Shown here: piece by piece, positions 21,137 to 33,267 of the stretch
How positions within the stretch are numbered: the stretch's first letter is position 1
Layout of the letters: each line of letters begins with the position of its first letter
From: Orychophragmus violaceus
Lineage: Eukaryota; Streptophyta; Magnoliopsida; Brassicales; Brassicaceae
NCBI GenBank assembly: GCA_030180135.1
Contig: CM058235.1
Coordinates: forward strand, 13,625,145-13,689,144
Length of the DNA stretch: 64,000 nt
Reading direction: 5' to 3'
Translations under genes and position numbers: made by a program
The notes under the pieces: generated by a model
What the model was told of the DNA's origin: nothing
What the model saw: only the letters and a program-made list of their open reading frames with translations
The model's database searches: none

Positions 21137-22640
21137 TGTTTTATGGATGTCCATGTATACTGTCATTGTGTACACCGAGTAAGATACTTTATGATTTTAT
21201 ATTCAAATACTTTATTAATTTATAGATATCTATTGTACTGTGTACACTCACTAAAATTAAGCTAATAATGTCCACAAACCATTAAATCATATCAGCGTCA
21301 ATACTGTCCACAATATCCCTCACAATTAATGTCGCTAATATCATATCCACTAGATTATATCCATCATTTATAATTGTTTCGATGTCCACCAACCGATATT
21401 TATAAATTTAATGTTTATGGACATCATAGACTTATCGCTTGCAGTTGACTGTGTATATTACTTATGTATCTTGTTCGGAATCTCGCTAGGCGCTGTACGC
21501 GCGGTCGACCTGGGCCTAGCGATTTATAGAGTATAAATATTATTATTGGTATAAAATTCCTGTGAATATGTCTTAGTCTAGTGGTTTGCACTGGTGTTAA
21601 ATACTTTGAGACTCAGTTCGACCCTCCCATGTTACCATTTTGCATATTTTTTTCCAGTTTTATTAAGTTAGGTCGAAATTACAGAATTACCCTTGTCTTC
21701 TTCTTCTTCCAAGACGCACATGTAAGTCTGTAACCCTAAATCGAGCGCTGCCAACATTTTTTTCGTTTTTTCGTTTTTTCAACTTGTATTCCATGTTTAT
21801 AACACTTAAATATGATAGATTTATGAAGAAATTCCAGTTTTCAAACACAAAACTCCAAGAAAAATGAAAAATTGTGAAAGGAACGATTTTTCCGGCGACT
21901 ATGGAAGAATCGCGGCGGTGGCTTGCCGCCCACTGCTTTTCTGGCGATAATACGGCCGCCTCAGCCGCATTTTAGAACAGGGCTTATGTATATTTAGCAG
22001 CTACTAGATTATGCATTTTTATGGTCATGCCACTTTTTGTGTACAATACACTAAGACAAACACGGATTAATCCAACAACGTCCACAAACCATAAAATCAT
22101 GTCTATGTCACTAACGTCCACTGTCGTCGTGCATTTTTTCTAGTGGACACGTTGTGGACACGTTTAAATGGACGACATATTGTAGTGGCTTCACATGAAA
22201 TTTGTTCGTCGATACAATTTTTTTAGATATGAAATTATGCAACTTATTTTCGTGTGTAAGAATGTTTATGGACATCATAGACTTATTGATAGCAGTTAAC
22301 CGTGTATATCACTTCGCTATATTTATATAAACAATTTATATGTGGACATGGATATTATACAGTGCAATAATCCTATAAGTAACATGAAAAACATAGCATG
22401 AGCAAGTTATTTTTGTTTCATCCATGTTGGACACGTTTATGTGTACATTTGTCTGTGGATACTCTTTCGATGTGTCCACCCACTACACCTACAGTCTCTC
22501 GACCCATTTATAACTTTGTCCACAAACCATTAACTCATTTCCAAGCACTATCGTCCACAATAACTCAAAGTTAATATTGTCACTACTATATCCACTAGAC
22601 ACTCTTTCGTTGTACATTTGTATTGTTTCTCATAGTTAAT
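21137..22640. repeat. GTCCAC-rich dispersed-repeat region
   Basis: Non-coding AT-rich DNA with many GTCCAC/GTGGAC words (GTCCACAAACCATTAAATCAT three times, GTGGACACGTT...). A ~53-bp block (AATGTTTATGGACATCATAG...) at 21410-21462 recurs at 22261-22313. A hAT MITE sits inside at 21470-21982. The parent element is not identified. Confidence 0.5.
21470..21982. mobile_element. hAT-type MITE with tRNA-like internal box
   Basis: Flanked by the 8-9 bp duplication CTTATGTAT (21461-21469 and 21983-21991). The ends are CTTGTTCGGAATCTCGCTAG and, from the right, CCCTGTTCTAAAATGCGG. Inside, GTCTTAGTCTAGTGGTTTGC ... CAGTTCGACCCTCCC (about 21568-21630) resembles A and B boxes of a tRNA gene with spacing of ~40 bp. 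It is a relative of the element at 49677-50216. Confidence 0.7.
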
Positions 22641-23090
22641 GTCCTCTTCACAATCCATTATTTACATTCGTTCTATATATGTTTATTTTTACTTGTCCAT
22701 ATCGATGCGTGTATATGTATATTTGTATATAGACATAGGTTTAATCTATCATTCAAACCTTAGCATTTCAACATCGACAAGATTTAATTCAAATTATATT
22801 AAAATATATCAAAATGGGTTTCATAATATAGAGAAAAATAAATTATAACTTATAATACAAAAATTAATTAATTTGTGTATCTTATAAAATCTAGAAATGA
22901 AGAGAAAGATGAAGGGGGAAAGAGAAATGAGAAGAAAAAAACAAATTAGAAGAATAAAAAATAAATACTTTGTTATGAGCCACACGATTTGTTTGTTTTA
23001 CAATCCGACGGCTCAAATTAAAAGCATCCAATAAACTTATGGCTTTAGTCAACAAGATTGGCACAATCCTAACTAAAAAACACATATTTA
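22641..23090. other. No gene recognised
   Basis: AT-rich DNA with ATG-poor short frames and a purine-rich stretch around 22895-22960. Nothing supportable. Confidence 0.6.
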
Positions 23091-23613
23091 GAGCATCCCC
23101 AATGGTGATACCTCCATTGGGGTTCTTAAAAAAAAATTTAATAATTTTTTATTTTCTTTTCTTAGATGCAAAACAAAAAAAAAATCAAAAAAGGACCAAT
23201 GACTAACCGACACGTGGCATGAACAGTTTAAGAGTCGGTCCTTAGAGCATAACCATCCATGAACCCTATGGGGTTCTTAAAATAAAAAAAAAATTTTTGG
23301 GAAAAGTGTAAAAAAAAAAAAATCGAAAAAAAATAGACGAATGACAATCTGCCACGTGTCATGAACAGTGTAAGAACCGGTTCTTAAATAAGGATTTTTA
23401 GAATCCGGTTCTTAACTATTCACGTGGGACCCACAATATTTTAATAATTTTTTTTTAAGAAACTCACCCTAAGAAACTACAATGGGGATGCTCTTATATA
23501 AGGAATTTAAGAGATCGGATGTTAACTGTTGTGTGGGGTCCACGTGGGGCCCACACAATATTTATAACTTTTTTGTTAAGAAACCCTGCTAACATCCTCC
23601 GTTGGACTTGCTC
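23091..23613. mobile_element. Harbinger MITE, outer copy
   Basis: The left TIR GAGCATCCCCAATGG at 23091 and a degraded right TIR (CCGTTGGACTTGCTC ending 23613) are flanked by TTA (23088-23090 and 23614-23616). The TIRs and the GTGGGGTCCACGTGGGGCCC subterminal block match the autonomous element at 16444. It is interrupted by the copy at 23245-23493. Confidence 0.85.
23245..23493. mobile_element. Harbinger MITE, inner copy, 249 bp
   Basis: GAGCATAACCATCCATG ... CTACAATGGGGATGCTC flanked by TTA (23242-23244 and 23494-23496), inserted into the outer Harbinger MITE. Contains ACGTGTCATGAACAGTGTAA and GGTTCTTAA subterminal words. Confidence 0.88.
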
Positions 23614-23834
23614 TTAGAGGGAAAGTTAGTCATTATAGACTTCCAAAGAGATACAGTAGCACAAGTACCTCTTTCTGTAATCAACACTAGGGAAGGTGCT
23701 CCATAGTGTAATGCTCTCGCAAAATAGTAAAGAGAACAAAAATTATTAAAGTTAGTATCAGGATATCGATAATAAACAATTGTATTTACTATTTTTTGCA
23801 AGAATGTATATGTTGTGAGTGGAGAGGGTTCTTT

Positions 23835-25715
23835 TTTAACAAAGGAGGGCTTCTGGCCACCATGACGGTCTCCGAATAGGCGATTCGGAGAATTCTCTGT
23901 TGGCGGAGAAGGTTACAGGTGCGAATGATGGTTTATCTGAGAAGGAAATGGCTGTAGTAGAGACGACGAAAAAGGTGTGGAATCGAATAAATCTGTGAAG
24001 ACTAAAACTGGTCATTTGTGGTTACAGAGAAACCAGTAATGCATATGTTTAACGTGGAGTGAAGGAAATGGATAGAATTGGTACTATTCAACTGCCAGAC
24101 AGTGTTTTCAAGAATGATCCACCATTATAGGAAGATTTCATTCTTGATAAATTCATGGAAAAGACTCCTTATGTTGTTTTAATCCACATGACAGTGAATA
24201 ATATATGAACGTTGGGATATAAGTCCATAAAAATTGATTTGATGGTGGTTGATGATAAGACGATTAAATTCAAGATCCTGGATGCGGCCATCTGATCTCG
24301 TGTACTAAGAAGAGAATGTGAAGTTTCAAAAACATTCATATGATTGTATCAAATGGGGCCCAATAGTGGAGGAAGCGCAAGTCAATCCGATGTGGGTAGT
24401 AGTTCAGAATGTACCACAATCGATGTTCACGCTATCTTGGAGAACCAAAAATTTTGAAGAAGCAAGAGTCTTTATTGAAGTAAATTTGATCAAAAAGCTT
24501 CTCGATTTTTATAGCTTCATACAATAGTGAATTATGAGTTTCTGATTGTAACCTCAGTGACTTGGGATCTCATGGACCAGAGTTCACATGGTGCAATCGA
24601 CGAGAAAATGGAGTGATTTGTAGAAAACTTGATCTGCTCATTAAATGACGCTTGGTTCCGACGCTATCCACAATCGTACCGGACTTTCAATCCGGATGGC
24701 TGTCTTGATCATCTCAAATGTAGGGTCTATGTTGATGGCATAATACAACGTCCGAAAAGGCCTTATAAGTTCACAAATGCCGTTTCAAAGTTGCAGGATT
24801 TTCAGCAAGCAATGGAAAACTGTAGGAGAGTCACACCAGCTTTATTTCACTCGACATCACCTATGTTTCGATTCTCCAAAAAAATAAAACAGATAAATCC
24901 GACACTGAGACATTCTTTCTCGTGAATCTCTCGCAGATATTGAGAAGAAAGTAAATGAAAATTATGACAGCTTATGTCAAAAACTAACGCAGACAATGCT
25001 TGTCCCATCTCTTTTATTAAAGCAAGAAGAATCAGAAGTTTTCGAGAGATGTGAATTTTCTGCAAACCTTGGTTGAATATTAGTGATTGCAGCAACAAAA
25101 TATTCTATCAAACTGAAAAAAAAAGAGAGATACGAAATGGAATACATGAGCTGGAAACAGATTCAAGAAATATAATCTACACCAAAGAAGAAATCAAAGA
25201 AGAGACCGCAAACTACTTTGATGCATTTCTGAATGTTGAACCTGAAAATATGGTGCCAATAAGTGTTGATATGTTGAGGGATCTTCTCGGGTTTCAGTGC
25301 TCGATGGATGACTAACAATACCTGGTACGTGAAGTAACAAAGACTGAAATACGAGAAGTACATTTTGCTATGCCGTGCAATAAATCATCAGGCCCGAATG
25401 GATAACGTGGAGTTTTTCATGGCAGCTTGGCCTACTATTATGAAAGACTTTGTGGTTAGTATCCAATTTGTCTTTGCGTATGGATTTCTTCTTGAAGGAG
25501 TGAACTCTACTATCCTCGCCTTGATACCAAAAACGACTGAAGGGAAGAACATAAATAATTATAGGCCTATTTATTGCTGCAGTGTGATTTATAAGGTGGT
25601 ATCGAAGATCATGGCTAACGGCCTAAAAAGAGTATTTCCTCAGTTCATAGCATCAAATCAATCTGCTTTGTTCAGGATTAATTACTTATTGAAAATATGT
25701 TATTTGCGTCAGAAC
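23835..25715 (+). pseudogene. Degenerate L1-type LINE (ORF1 DUF4283 and ORF2 pieces)
   Basis: The 5' part gives ORF1-like sequence (IKIDLMVVDDKTIKFKILDA, then NPMWVVVQNVPQSMFTLSW near 24380), the DUF4283 nucleic-acid-binding domain of plant LINE ORF1. About 24540-24880 carries endonuclease-linker fragments in shifting frames. The ORF2 reverse-transcriptase N-terminus appears near 25340-25700: TEIREVHFAMPCNKSSGPNG, EGVNSTILALIPKTTEGKNI and YRPIYCCSVIYKVVSKIMAN. Many stops and frameshifts. The RT palm motif FADD, zinc-binding domain and poly-A tail are missing: the element is cut at ~25715, where reversed Gypsy sequence begins. Confidence 0.75.
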
Positions 25716-25745
25716 TGGATCCACACTTCCCTTGAAGTGTTTAGC

Positions 25746-26470
25746 TTAGTCCACCTTTTGTGCAGCTCTGATCGGAGGTGGATCTATCTCAACCACATCA
25801 GGCTGATCGTCCATCATATCGTTGTCCACTGGTTGGTCGACGCGGACCCTAATCTGATCACCAGGTGGCTTCTCCACTGGTGGGGCATGCTGGGTTAGGA
25901 CCGTCAGCTGGTCCATGAACGCTTTCATCATGTTCCACATCTCACCGATGTTTGAAACCGCGGTTGGCTGAACCTCACCCGCAACACCATCTCTCACATT
26001 GTCAGTCTCAATGTGAGCCGAACGTGAGGACTCAACCACACCCTCATGTTCCTCCCTGTCGCGGACATCCAAATTTACAATCCCAGTCCCAACGGGTGTA
26101 GGGAGAACCGTAGGTATCGTTCATGTATGGACAACCATAGGTCAGGTTAATCCAGTCATGTTCGAAGCGGTCTGGTCCCTCACACCATGTCTTGCACAAG
26201 TCGGCTCCTTGTCTTTCTTACTCCTTCCTGATTTGCTTTCTTCCAATCTGAAGATTCAACAAGTTAGCCTTCCCTAACATTAGATCTCCAAGCCTAAGAA
26301 AATCTAACTAACGCGGAACATCTAAACCCGGACGATTGGTGTCTATCCTAACTCAAACTGTCCTATAAACAACATGCATCTGATACCAACTTGAGACACC
26401 TCATCCCGGCTTTTAAGCCTTGGGAGGTTGTTTCCTAGCATTTCCATTCATTCTCTTAAGTAATGTCTGC
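25746..26470 (-). mobile_element. Gypsy LTR-retrotransposon remnant (LTR end, PBS, gag start)
   Basis: Read on the minus strand: an LTR 3' end (GGATGAGGTGTCTCA, 26400-26392), a tRNA-iMet primer-binding site (TGGTATCAGA, 26389-26380), a leader, then a gag-like frame from 26072 to 25746 (GEMWNMMKAFMDQLTVLTQH, VEKPPGDQIRVRVDQ). Unrelated to the Athila-like family here, which uses a different primer site. Only the first ~0.7 kb is left. Confidence 0.65.
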
Positions 26471-26830
26471 AACATATATATAACAAATTTGTGTCACGTT
26501 GGCAACAAAATAATAAATATATAATATTAGATAACAAATTTGTGACATGTTAAAAAATCTGCAATATTAATTTCCAAAAACATTTTGATGTGTTGCTGAT
26601 ATAAATAAATCTGCAACGTAGTCAATAAATCCACATCAAATGAAAATAACCCAGCGTAGATTTATACAAAAATCCGCAACTAAAATAAATCTGCAACATA
26701 AACTGCTTAACAAATACAAACTGTGGTATTTTGGTCTCCAAAAAATATGTTACGTTTTTGATGATGTGGAAAATACATAATAGTTGTATTTTTGTAATAG
26801 TTTTTTCCTAACATATACAAATTGGGGTAT
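26460..26830. repeat. AAATCTGCAAC-type dispersed repeats
   Basis: Multiple short words (AAATCTGCAAC, TCTGCAACAT, AACAAATTTGTG.CACGTT) recur here and, in the opposite sense (GCAGATTTAT, CAACATGTTGTAGATTTATT), at 63440-63800. They suggest copies of one unidentified non-autonomous element. Confidence 0.35.
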
Positions 26831-27633
26831 CTTTCTCCCTAATTTTGACATTTGAAAATTTAAATCTCGAGTGCTACTAGAGTAATTTCTCTATTTTTTT
26901 AATGTTAGTAGAGTTATTCTCCCTATATTAAATCTTCTTTAACATTTATTTACTAACATTTTTATTGTCTTGGAAAATAACAATATGTGATTAGGCTTTT
27001 TAGTGTAGTTGAAGTTAAACTTGATTCAATGTATCAAATTTACACTATCTTTCATATATTTAAGAAGTTATGAAAATTATTTTGCAAAACTAAAATTTTG
27101 TTAATATTGTTTATGTTAAGAAATTGTAGAAATTGATAGAGAACAAAGAATCAACTTAGATATTGAAACCAAATGATCCTTTGAAGATTATTTTCAATAG
27201 TTTATGAACTTCAATTTTTCATTGAATACATTCAAAAATACTTTTTTATATATTGACAGTTGTAAACAGTCAACTAAGTAAAACAAGGTTTGACCAAAAA
27301 AAAAAGTAAAACAAGGAAAAAATATTGACCGGCCTAGACTATTCTATTTTATATGTGTTGACTAAAAGATACACATAGAAATATTTTTATGCAATTTATA
27401 AGAAGGAAAATATATACACACAATCTTGGGTGAAGTATAAACATTAATTGACCAATCTAAATGATAATTAATGATTATAACCTCTTCAAAATGATTTGAT
27501 GACACAATGCATTTTGGATTTTTTTACTTAAATAGCATACTCTATAAACAAAATAACAAGAAGATTGAAATCAAACTCTTTTAATAAGAATCCTAAACAA
27601 GAAAAATACATCACAGAGTTGTTTAAGAAAACC
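26831..27633 (+). promoter_or_regulatory. Upstream region of ESF1-like gene 1
   Basis: Colinear, in reverse complement, with sequence split between 50940-51100, 52649-53019 and 58494-58650 (shared words: TAGTGTAGTTGAAGTTAAA, TTGGAAAATAACAATA, AATCTTGGGT.AAGTATAAAC). It is therefore the uninterrupted copy of that upstream region. No other gene. Confidence 0.7.
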
Positions 27634-27978
27634 ATGAAAATTCAGACAGCTCTCATTTTCATGTTCATCATCTCCCTATTTACTTTCCACCAGTGTATGT
27701 ATAGGTTTTATCAATTATATTACTTATATTTAATTATTTCTTTTCTTTCGCCAGTGTTGTGTTTTTGTTTTTGTCATTAAGGTTTCAATGATGTGTGATT
27801 TCAATATGTAGGTGCAAAGATGGATGATATCGAAACAGATATATCAAAAATTGTCATAACATCATTTTGTACTCATCAAGTGTGTGGCGGATTCGTAAGA
27901 AATTGCTGGTGTTGTCCAGTCCGAAGAAGTAACTTATGTTGGAAAGACAGAGCCGTATGTGAGGCTAATTGTCCGTAA
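27634..27978 (+). CDS. ESF1-like secreted cysteine-rich peptide 1, two exons, 75 aa
   Basis: Exon 1 is 27634-27694, exon 2 is 27812-27978. The intron is GT-AG (CAGT|GTATGT ... TATGTAG|GTGCAAAG) and splits a Cys codon at the end of the signal peptide. Residues 1-21 are a secretion signal (MKIQTALIFMFIISLFTFHQ). The mature part has eight cysteines in the pattern C-x4-C-x6-C-x-C-C-x7-C-x6-C-x3-C, with the NCWCC core and LCW. This matches the EMBRYO SURROUNDING FACTOR 1 (ESF1) family of Arabidopsis, small secreted peptides of the endosperm/central cell that affect early embryo patterning. Family assignment rests on the CWCC pattern and intron position; tissue and role here are inferred. The start is the in-frame ATG with ACCATG context; an upstream in-frame ATG at 27565 would remove the signal peptide from the N-terminus. 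It is paralogous to genes at 45020 and 50939. Confidence 0.85.
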
Positions 27979-28680
27979 TATTTAATAAATCTGATGTATT
28001 AGAAGGTGTTGTTACCGCTTGGAAATAATAAATTATTAAAATAAAATCAAATGAATTTTATCTAATTTAACTCTTATTTGTATTATTTGAATTTTTATTT
28101 TAAATATTTAATAATTTTACCAAAATCACAACTTTTATATCTTTTATCAGTGGGTTTTTTCATATCTTTTAGACACATTTACATTGTATTCAGTTCGATT
28201 ATGCTCGTGACATAAATCAATTCAAATTTTACTAAGAAAATTTATTTAATTAGAAAATATGCTACATTGATGTTGTTTATATAACTAACTTACTGTGAAC
28301 AATTTCTTTCGGTATAAATTTGGAATATTTGAAACTAAAAAATTTTGTACTCAAAATAAATAGTAAATTAAAAAGTTATAATCTATAGTTAATTGTTTTC
28401 AACTGTTTCGATAAACATGTAAAAAATACACAGCACTAGAAAAAATCTCCATAATTAAAAAACAATTGTTGGAAAAAGTTTCTAAATTGCAGAAAGTCGT
28501 ATTAACAAAGCGAGAAGACCCTATTGCAAATGATCTTCTAATAAATTGAATAATATGATACGAAGGTTGATGAATAACGTGTATATGAATACGAGGCTAA
28601 TATAATTTAGAGTTAATTTGGTTAAAGGCATAATTTGAATATGAAATTAGCAAAATAGTAAAGAGAACAAAAACTATTAT
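27979..28680. other. 3' flank of ESF1-like gene 1
   Basis: AT-rich; colinear with the 3' flank of gene 3 (shared CTTTTATCAGTGGGTTTT, ATTATGCTCGTG, TTACTGTGAACAA) up to about 28400. The end (28582-28660) repeats 7600-7680. No gene. Confidence 0.7.
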
Positions 28681-29716
28681 CTTATATATAATGGATGAAG
28701 GGGATTCTCTCCAGCTTTCAATTTTAAATAAAAAAAATTTATGTCATCATTTCAACTAAAATAAATATATTATTTAATGTAAAATTATTTAATTTAAATT
28801 TAATTAATTAAAGTATTGAAACATAAATTCTAAATTTACATTTAATTTAGAATCTCATAAATATATAAATATTAAACATTATGAATTTTAAATACATATT
28901 CTATATTGTATGCAATAAATAATTTTCAATGAAATTAAAATATAAAATTATATGTTTTTACAAAGTTTACAATAATTGAAAACTAGAAGCAAAGACCCAT
29001 AGAATAAAAATAAAAATAATATAAATAATAATTATTAAGAATAAAAAGAAAATACTATAAAAATGAGATACAATGACAATAAAAAAATTATAAAACTATA
29101 AGAACATAAGAAATAAAATAAAATCAATGATATATATATATATAAATTAAAAAATATATAAAATGATAACTAAAATATTAAAATATATAAATAATTATTA
29201 TCAAGAATATTAAGAAAATGTTACAAAATAAGATAAAATAATAAACAATAAGAAATTATATAAAATATAAGAACATATGAAAGAAAATAAAATCAATTAA
29301 ATATATATATAAAATTAACAAAATTTAAAATGATAACGAAAAATATTAAAATATTATGAATGAAAAATAAAAATTTAAAAGTTTGATAAATGAAAAACAA
29401 CTATATATTTTTAAAATAATTTATAAAAAATTAAAAGGATGATAAAAAGTTTCAAAGAAATAAAAGTTTATAAAAATCTCATTAAAATATGATAATATAA
29501 ATATTCATTTGTAAAACAAATTAAATTAATAATCATATGTTAGCACATATTCTTTCTTAAAAATCATTATAATCATAAAAAGAAAGAAAAATATAAAACT
29601 TTGTAAATTAAAAATATATAAAATATTGATACTCAAAATAGATATCAAAATATTTAAATTTATTATGTCTATAAATTTAAGCAAAATCAGCGCATTTGTT
29701 TGGATTATTTTCTAGT
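28681..29716. mobile_element. Very AT-rich, possibly Helitron-like non-autonomous element
   Basis: About 1 kb of >85% A+T with no ORF, ending TTTTCTAG at 29716 just before T. The start (GAAGGGGATTCTCTCC) and the next sequence (AAGGGGAGATAAATTC at ~29725) look like Helitron 5' ends. No clear 3' hairpin, so the assignment is weak. Confidence 0.25.
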
Positions 29717-31030
<1,314 letters not shown>

Positions 31031-31062
31031 GGTGCCTTCCTGAGAGTATTGGATCATGCTCC

Positions 31063-31672
31063 TGAAGATGTATTTGATGTGTCAGTCACGACGTAGTACA
31101 AGTGGTAGTACAAGACGTGACTCAGGACGTGATTATATTTGATTGTTGAGATATGAACGAATCTTTATGATTTGATTCGGTTTATGAGTTGTTTGTTGAG
31201 CTGGGTGAAGATATTGGAGAGAAGATTGCAGCTTTGGAGTGTTTACTTAATTCTTTGGAGAAGATACAAGAAAAAAAAAGTTACAAAAATGTGGAATAGG
31301 AAATATCTTAACAAAAAGGATATTTGCTATATCTTTATTTAGGTAAACTTGAGGAGCAAGTTAAGCCTAATATAAAGAGGAGAGGCATGGCCTTATGAAG
31401 ATGCAAGAGCTGAGAGAATAAAAACTCAAGAGAGCTTTTGTGTTTGTTTAGGTTGTGTGTGTGAAAAATTCTAGGCTCTAGGAGGAGTTTAGTTCAGGTG
31501 TGTGATCCTGAAGAGTTCTTGTATTGAATAGAGTGTTAGTTCAATAGGGTTTGATCTATGCGTATGTAATTGGTGGAATTACTTTCTATTCAATGGAATT
31601 CGAATTTGAGAAAAAAAACTTTTTGTTGTCTTACTTTCTGCACTATATTATATTGTCTCACATGCACTTTCA
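31063..31672 (+). repeat. Copia element left LTR
   Basis: Starts TGAAGATGTATTTG, ends ATGCACTTTCA. Compared with the right LTR it has ~13 bp extra (GTGGTAGTACAAG duplication near 31100) and scattered substitutions. Confidence 0.93.
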
Positions 31673-31674
31673 AT

Positions 31675-31692
31675 TGGTATCAGAGTGGGTGC
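31675..31692 (+). promoter_or_regulatory. Primer-binding site, tRNA-iMet
   Basis: TGGTATCAGAGTGGGTGC two bases after the LTR; TGGTATCAGAG is the usual complement to the 3' end of plant initiator tRNA-Met. Confidence 0.9.
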
Positions 31693-31701
31693 TTGATAGA
31701 G

Positions 31702-32896
31702 TGATATATCATGGTTTTTACCCATTTTATGCCATGATATAGATGTGTTTTTAGTGTCTTTTGTGTTATTTTAGAGTCTTTTACAGGTTTAATCAGGTTT
31801 GGAGCTAATTGGAGATAATTGGAGTATTTTGGGACTTTTGGAGAATTTTGGCCGAGAGTTTAACTCACTGCCCGATTTGATGTTCATGCATCGATCGACA
31901 CACCTTTGGTGTCGATCGACACACTAGCGAGATGGGCCGTACGCGGTGGTTTAACAAGTTATGAAGATTTGCAGAGAAGCCCAGAATAGTTCCAGTATTT
32001 ACACAGAAGCCCCAGCCGAGATTTTGCCTATATATTTAGAGTTTTAGCTTTTATTTTAGATACGCTTTCATACTTAGAGCTAAGAGATTTTTAGAGTTTT
32101 TGGGGCTGATCTAATCATGTACTTCATCTATTTTGGAGAAGATTTCGAACCCCTTTATCTATTTAAATTCTTATATGCAATCTATTATTTCTATGATTTC
32201 TGTTTCATTAATCATGTCTGAGTAGATTCATAGTTAAGTTTAGGGTTTCTCATTAAGGATTTGATGACTTGCTAGACTTGTTTAATTCAGTTAAGGATTC
32301 ACATGATTAGAATGTTCTTCGATCTAAATTGTGCATAATGCTAGTTCTAACCTGATCAATTAGAATCTAGACTTTATGTTGCTAAATACGACACGAGAGT
32401 GTGGTTTAGAATCTGAACTATTTAGGTTGAGCAATTAAATTATTCGCAAAGAGATTTGGTTTAGTTTAATTGTGAACATATCGAACTTGAAATTAATGCT
32501 GGTTTAATCTGTTAGTAGTTGCAAAGAGATTTGGATTACTGCACTTAGACTTAGAGGATTTTCGCAAAGAGATTTGGTTAATTCTAATTCCGTGATTTGA
32601 GTTCTAGAACTGAGTTTAATTTGATCATGACTGATTAACTTGTCTGCTTGTCTGATTTCCTGAGAATTCCCTAGACTTAGCGCTTTTAGTTTATTGCTTT
32701 CACAACCAATCCCTGCTACTGATTTACTTTCTCGCCTTGCTTTTATTTAATTTACTACCTGCTTTTATTCCTATTATTAATCTCTACTGTTCTGATCTAT
32801 CGAGACCAGTGTCCTTGTGGATTCGATAACCCTATATACTACATTGATATTGATGTGCACTTGCAGTTAGTATAGGGAATAAAACCTGACCTATCA
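31702..32896 (+). repeat. Gypsy left LTR
   Basis: TGATATATCATGG ... GACCTATCA. Contains the paired motif ATCGATCGACACACC-TTTGGTGTCGATCGACAC at about 31891-31923. Confidence 0.95.
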
Positions 32897-32902
32897 AGTT
32901 TT

Positions 32903-32920
32903 TGGCGCCGTTGCCGGGGA
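32903..32920 (+). promoter_or_regulatory. Primer-binding site of Gypsy element
   Basis: TGGCGCCGTTGCCGGGGA, six bases after the LTR; the same kind of site is typical of Athila/Tat elements of plants. Confidence 0.9.
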
Positions 32921-33267
32921 CTCTTAGAGTCTTCGATAGGACCGACTTAGGGTTTTTACTAGGAATTTTTCTTTTTTGTTTTTATTTTCGTTTTTATTTT
33001 ATTTTACTGATTTCTTCTCTGTTTTCTCTCTGTCGCAGGTACCGATTTCGCCTTGCGTCGATCGTTGCTCTCTTGTATCGATCGTCACTAAGCGATTTGA
33101 GATTGAATCGATTGTTGCACTGTTAGCATCGATCGTTGCTTGACGATTACAGACAGTTTATGCAGAAGCGTGAAACTCGAAGTAATCCAAACTTAAGCCT
33201 AATCAATCTCGATCTTGAAGAACGTGGACGTCTAGAGAGGACTAACATATGAGAAAGATGAGAAAGA

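Noticed and set aside
21568..21640. tRNA gene on the plus strand
   Set aside because: Box-like words only, no acceptor stem seen; it lies within a hAT MITE.
22639..22848. Tyr/Ile/Ser-rich 69-residue ORF
   Set aside because: AT-rich chance opening without any recognisable feature.
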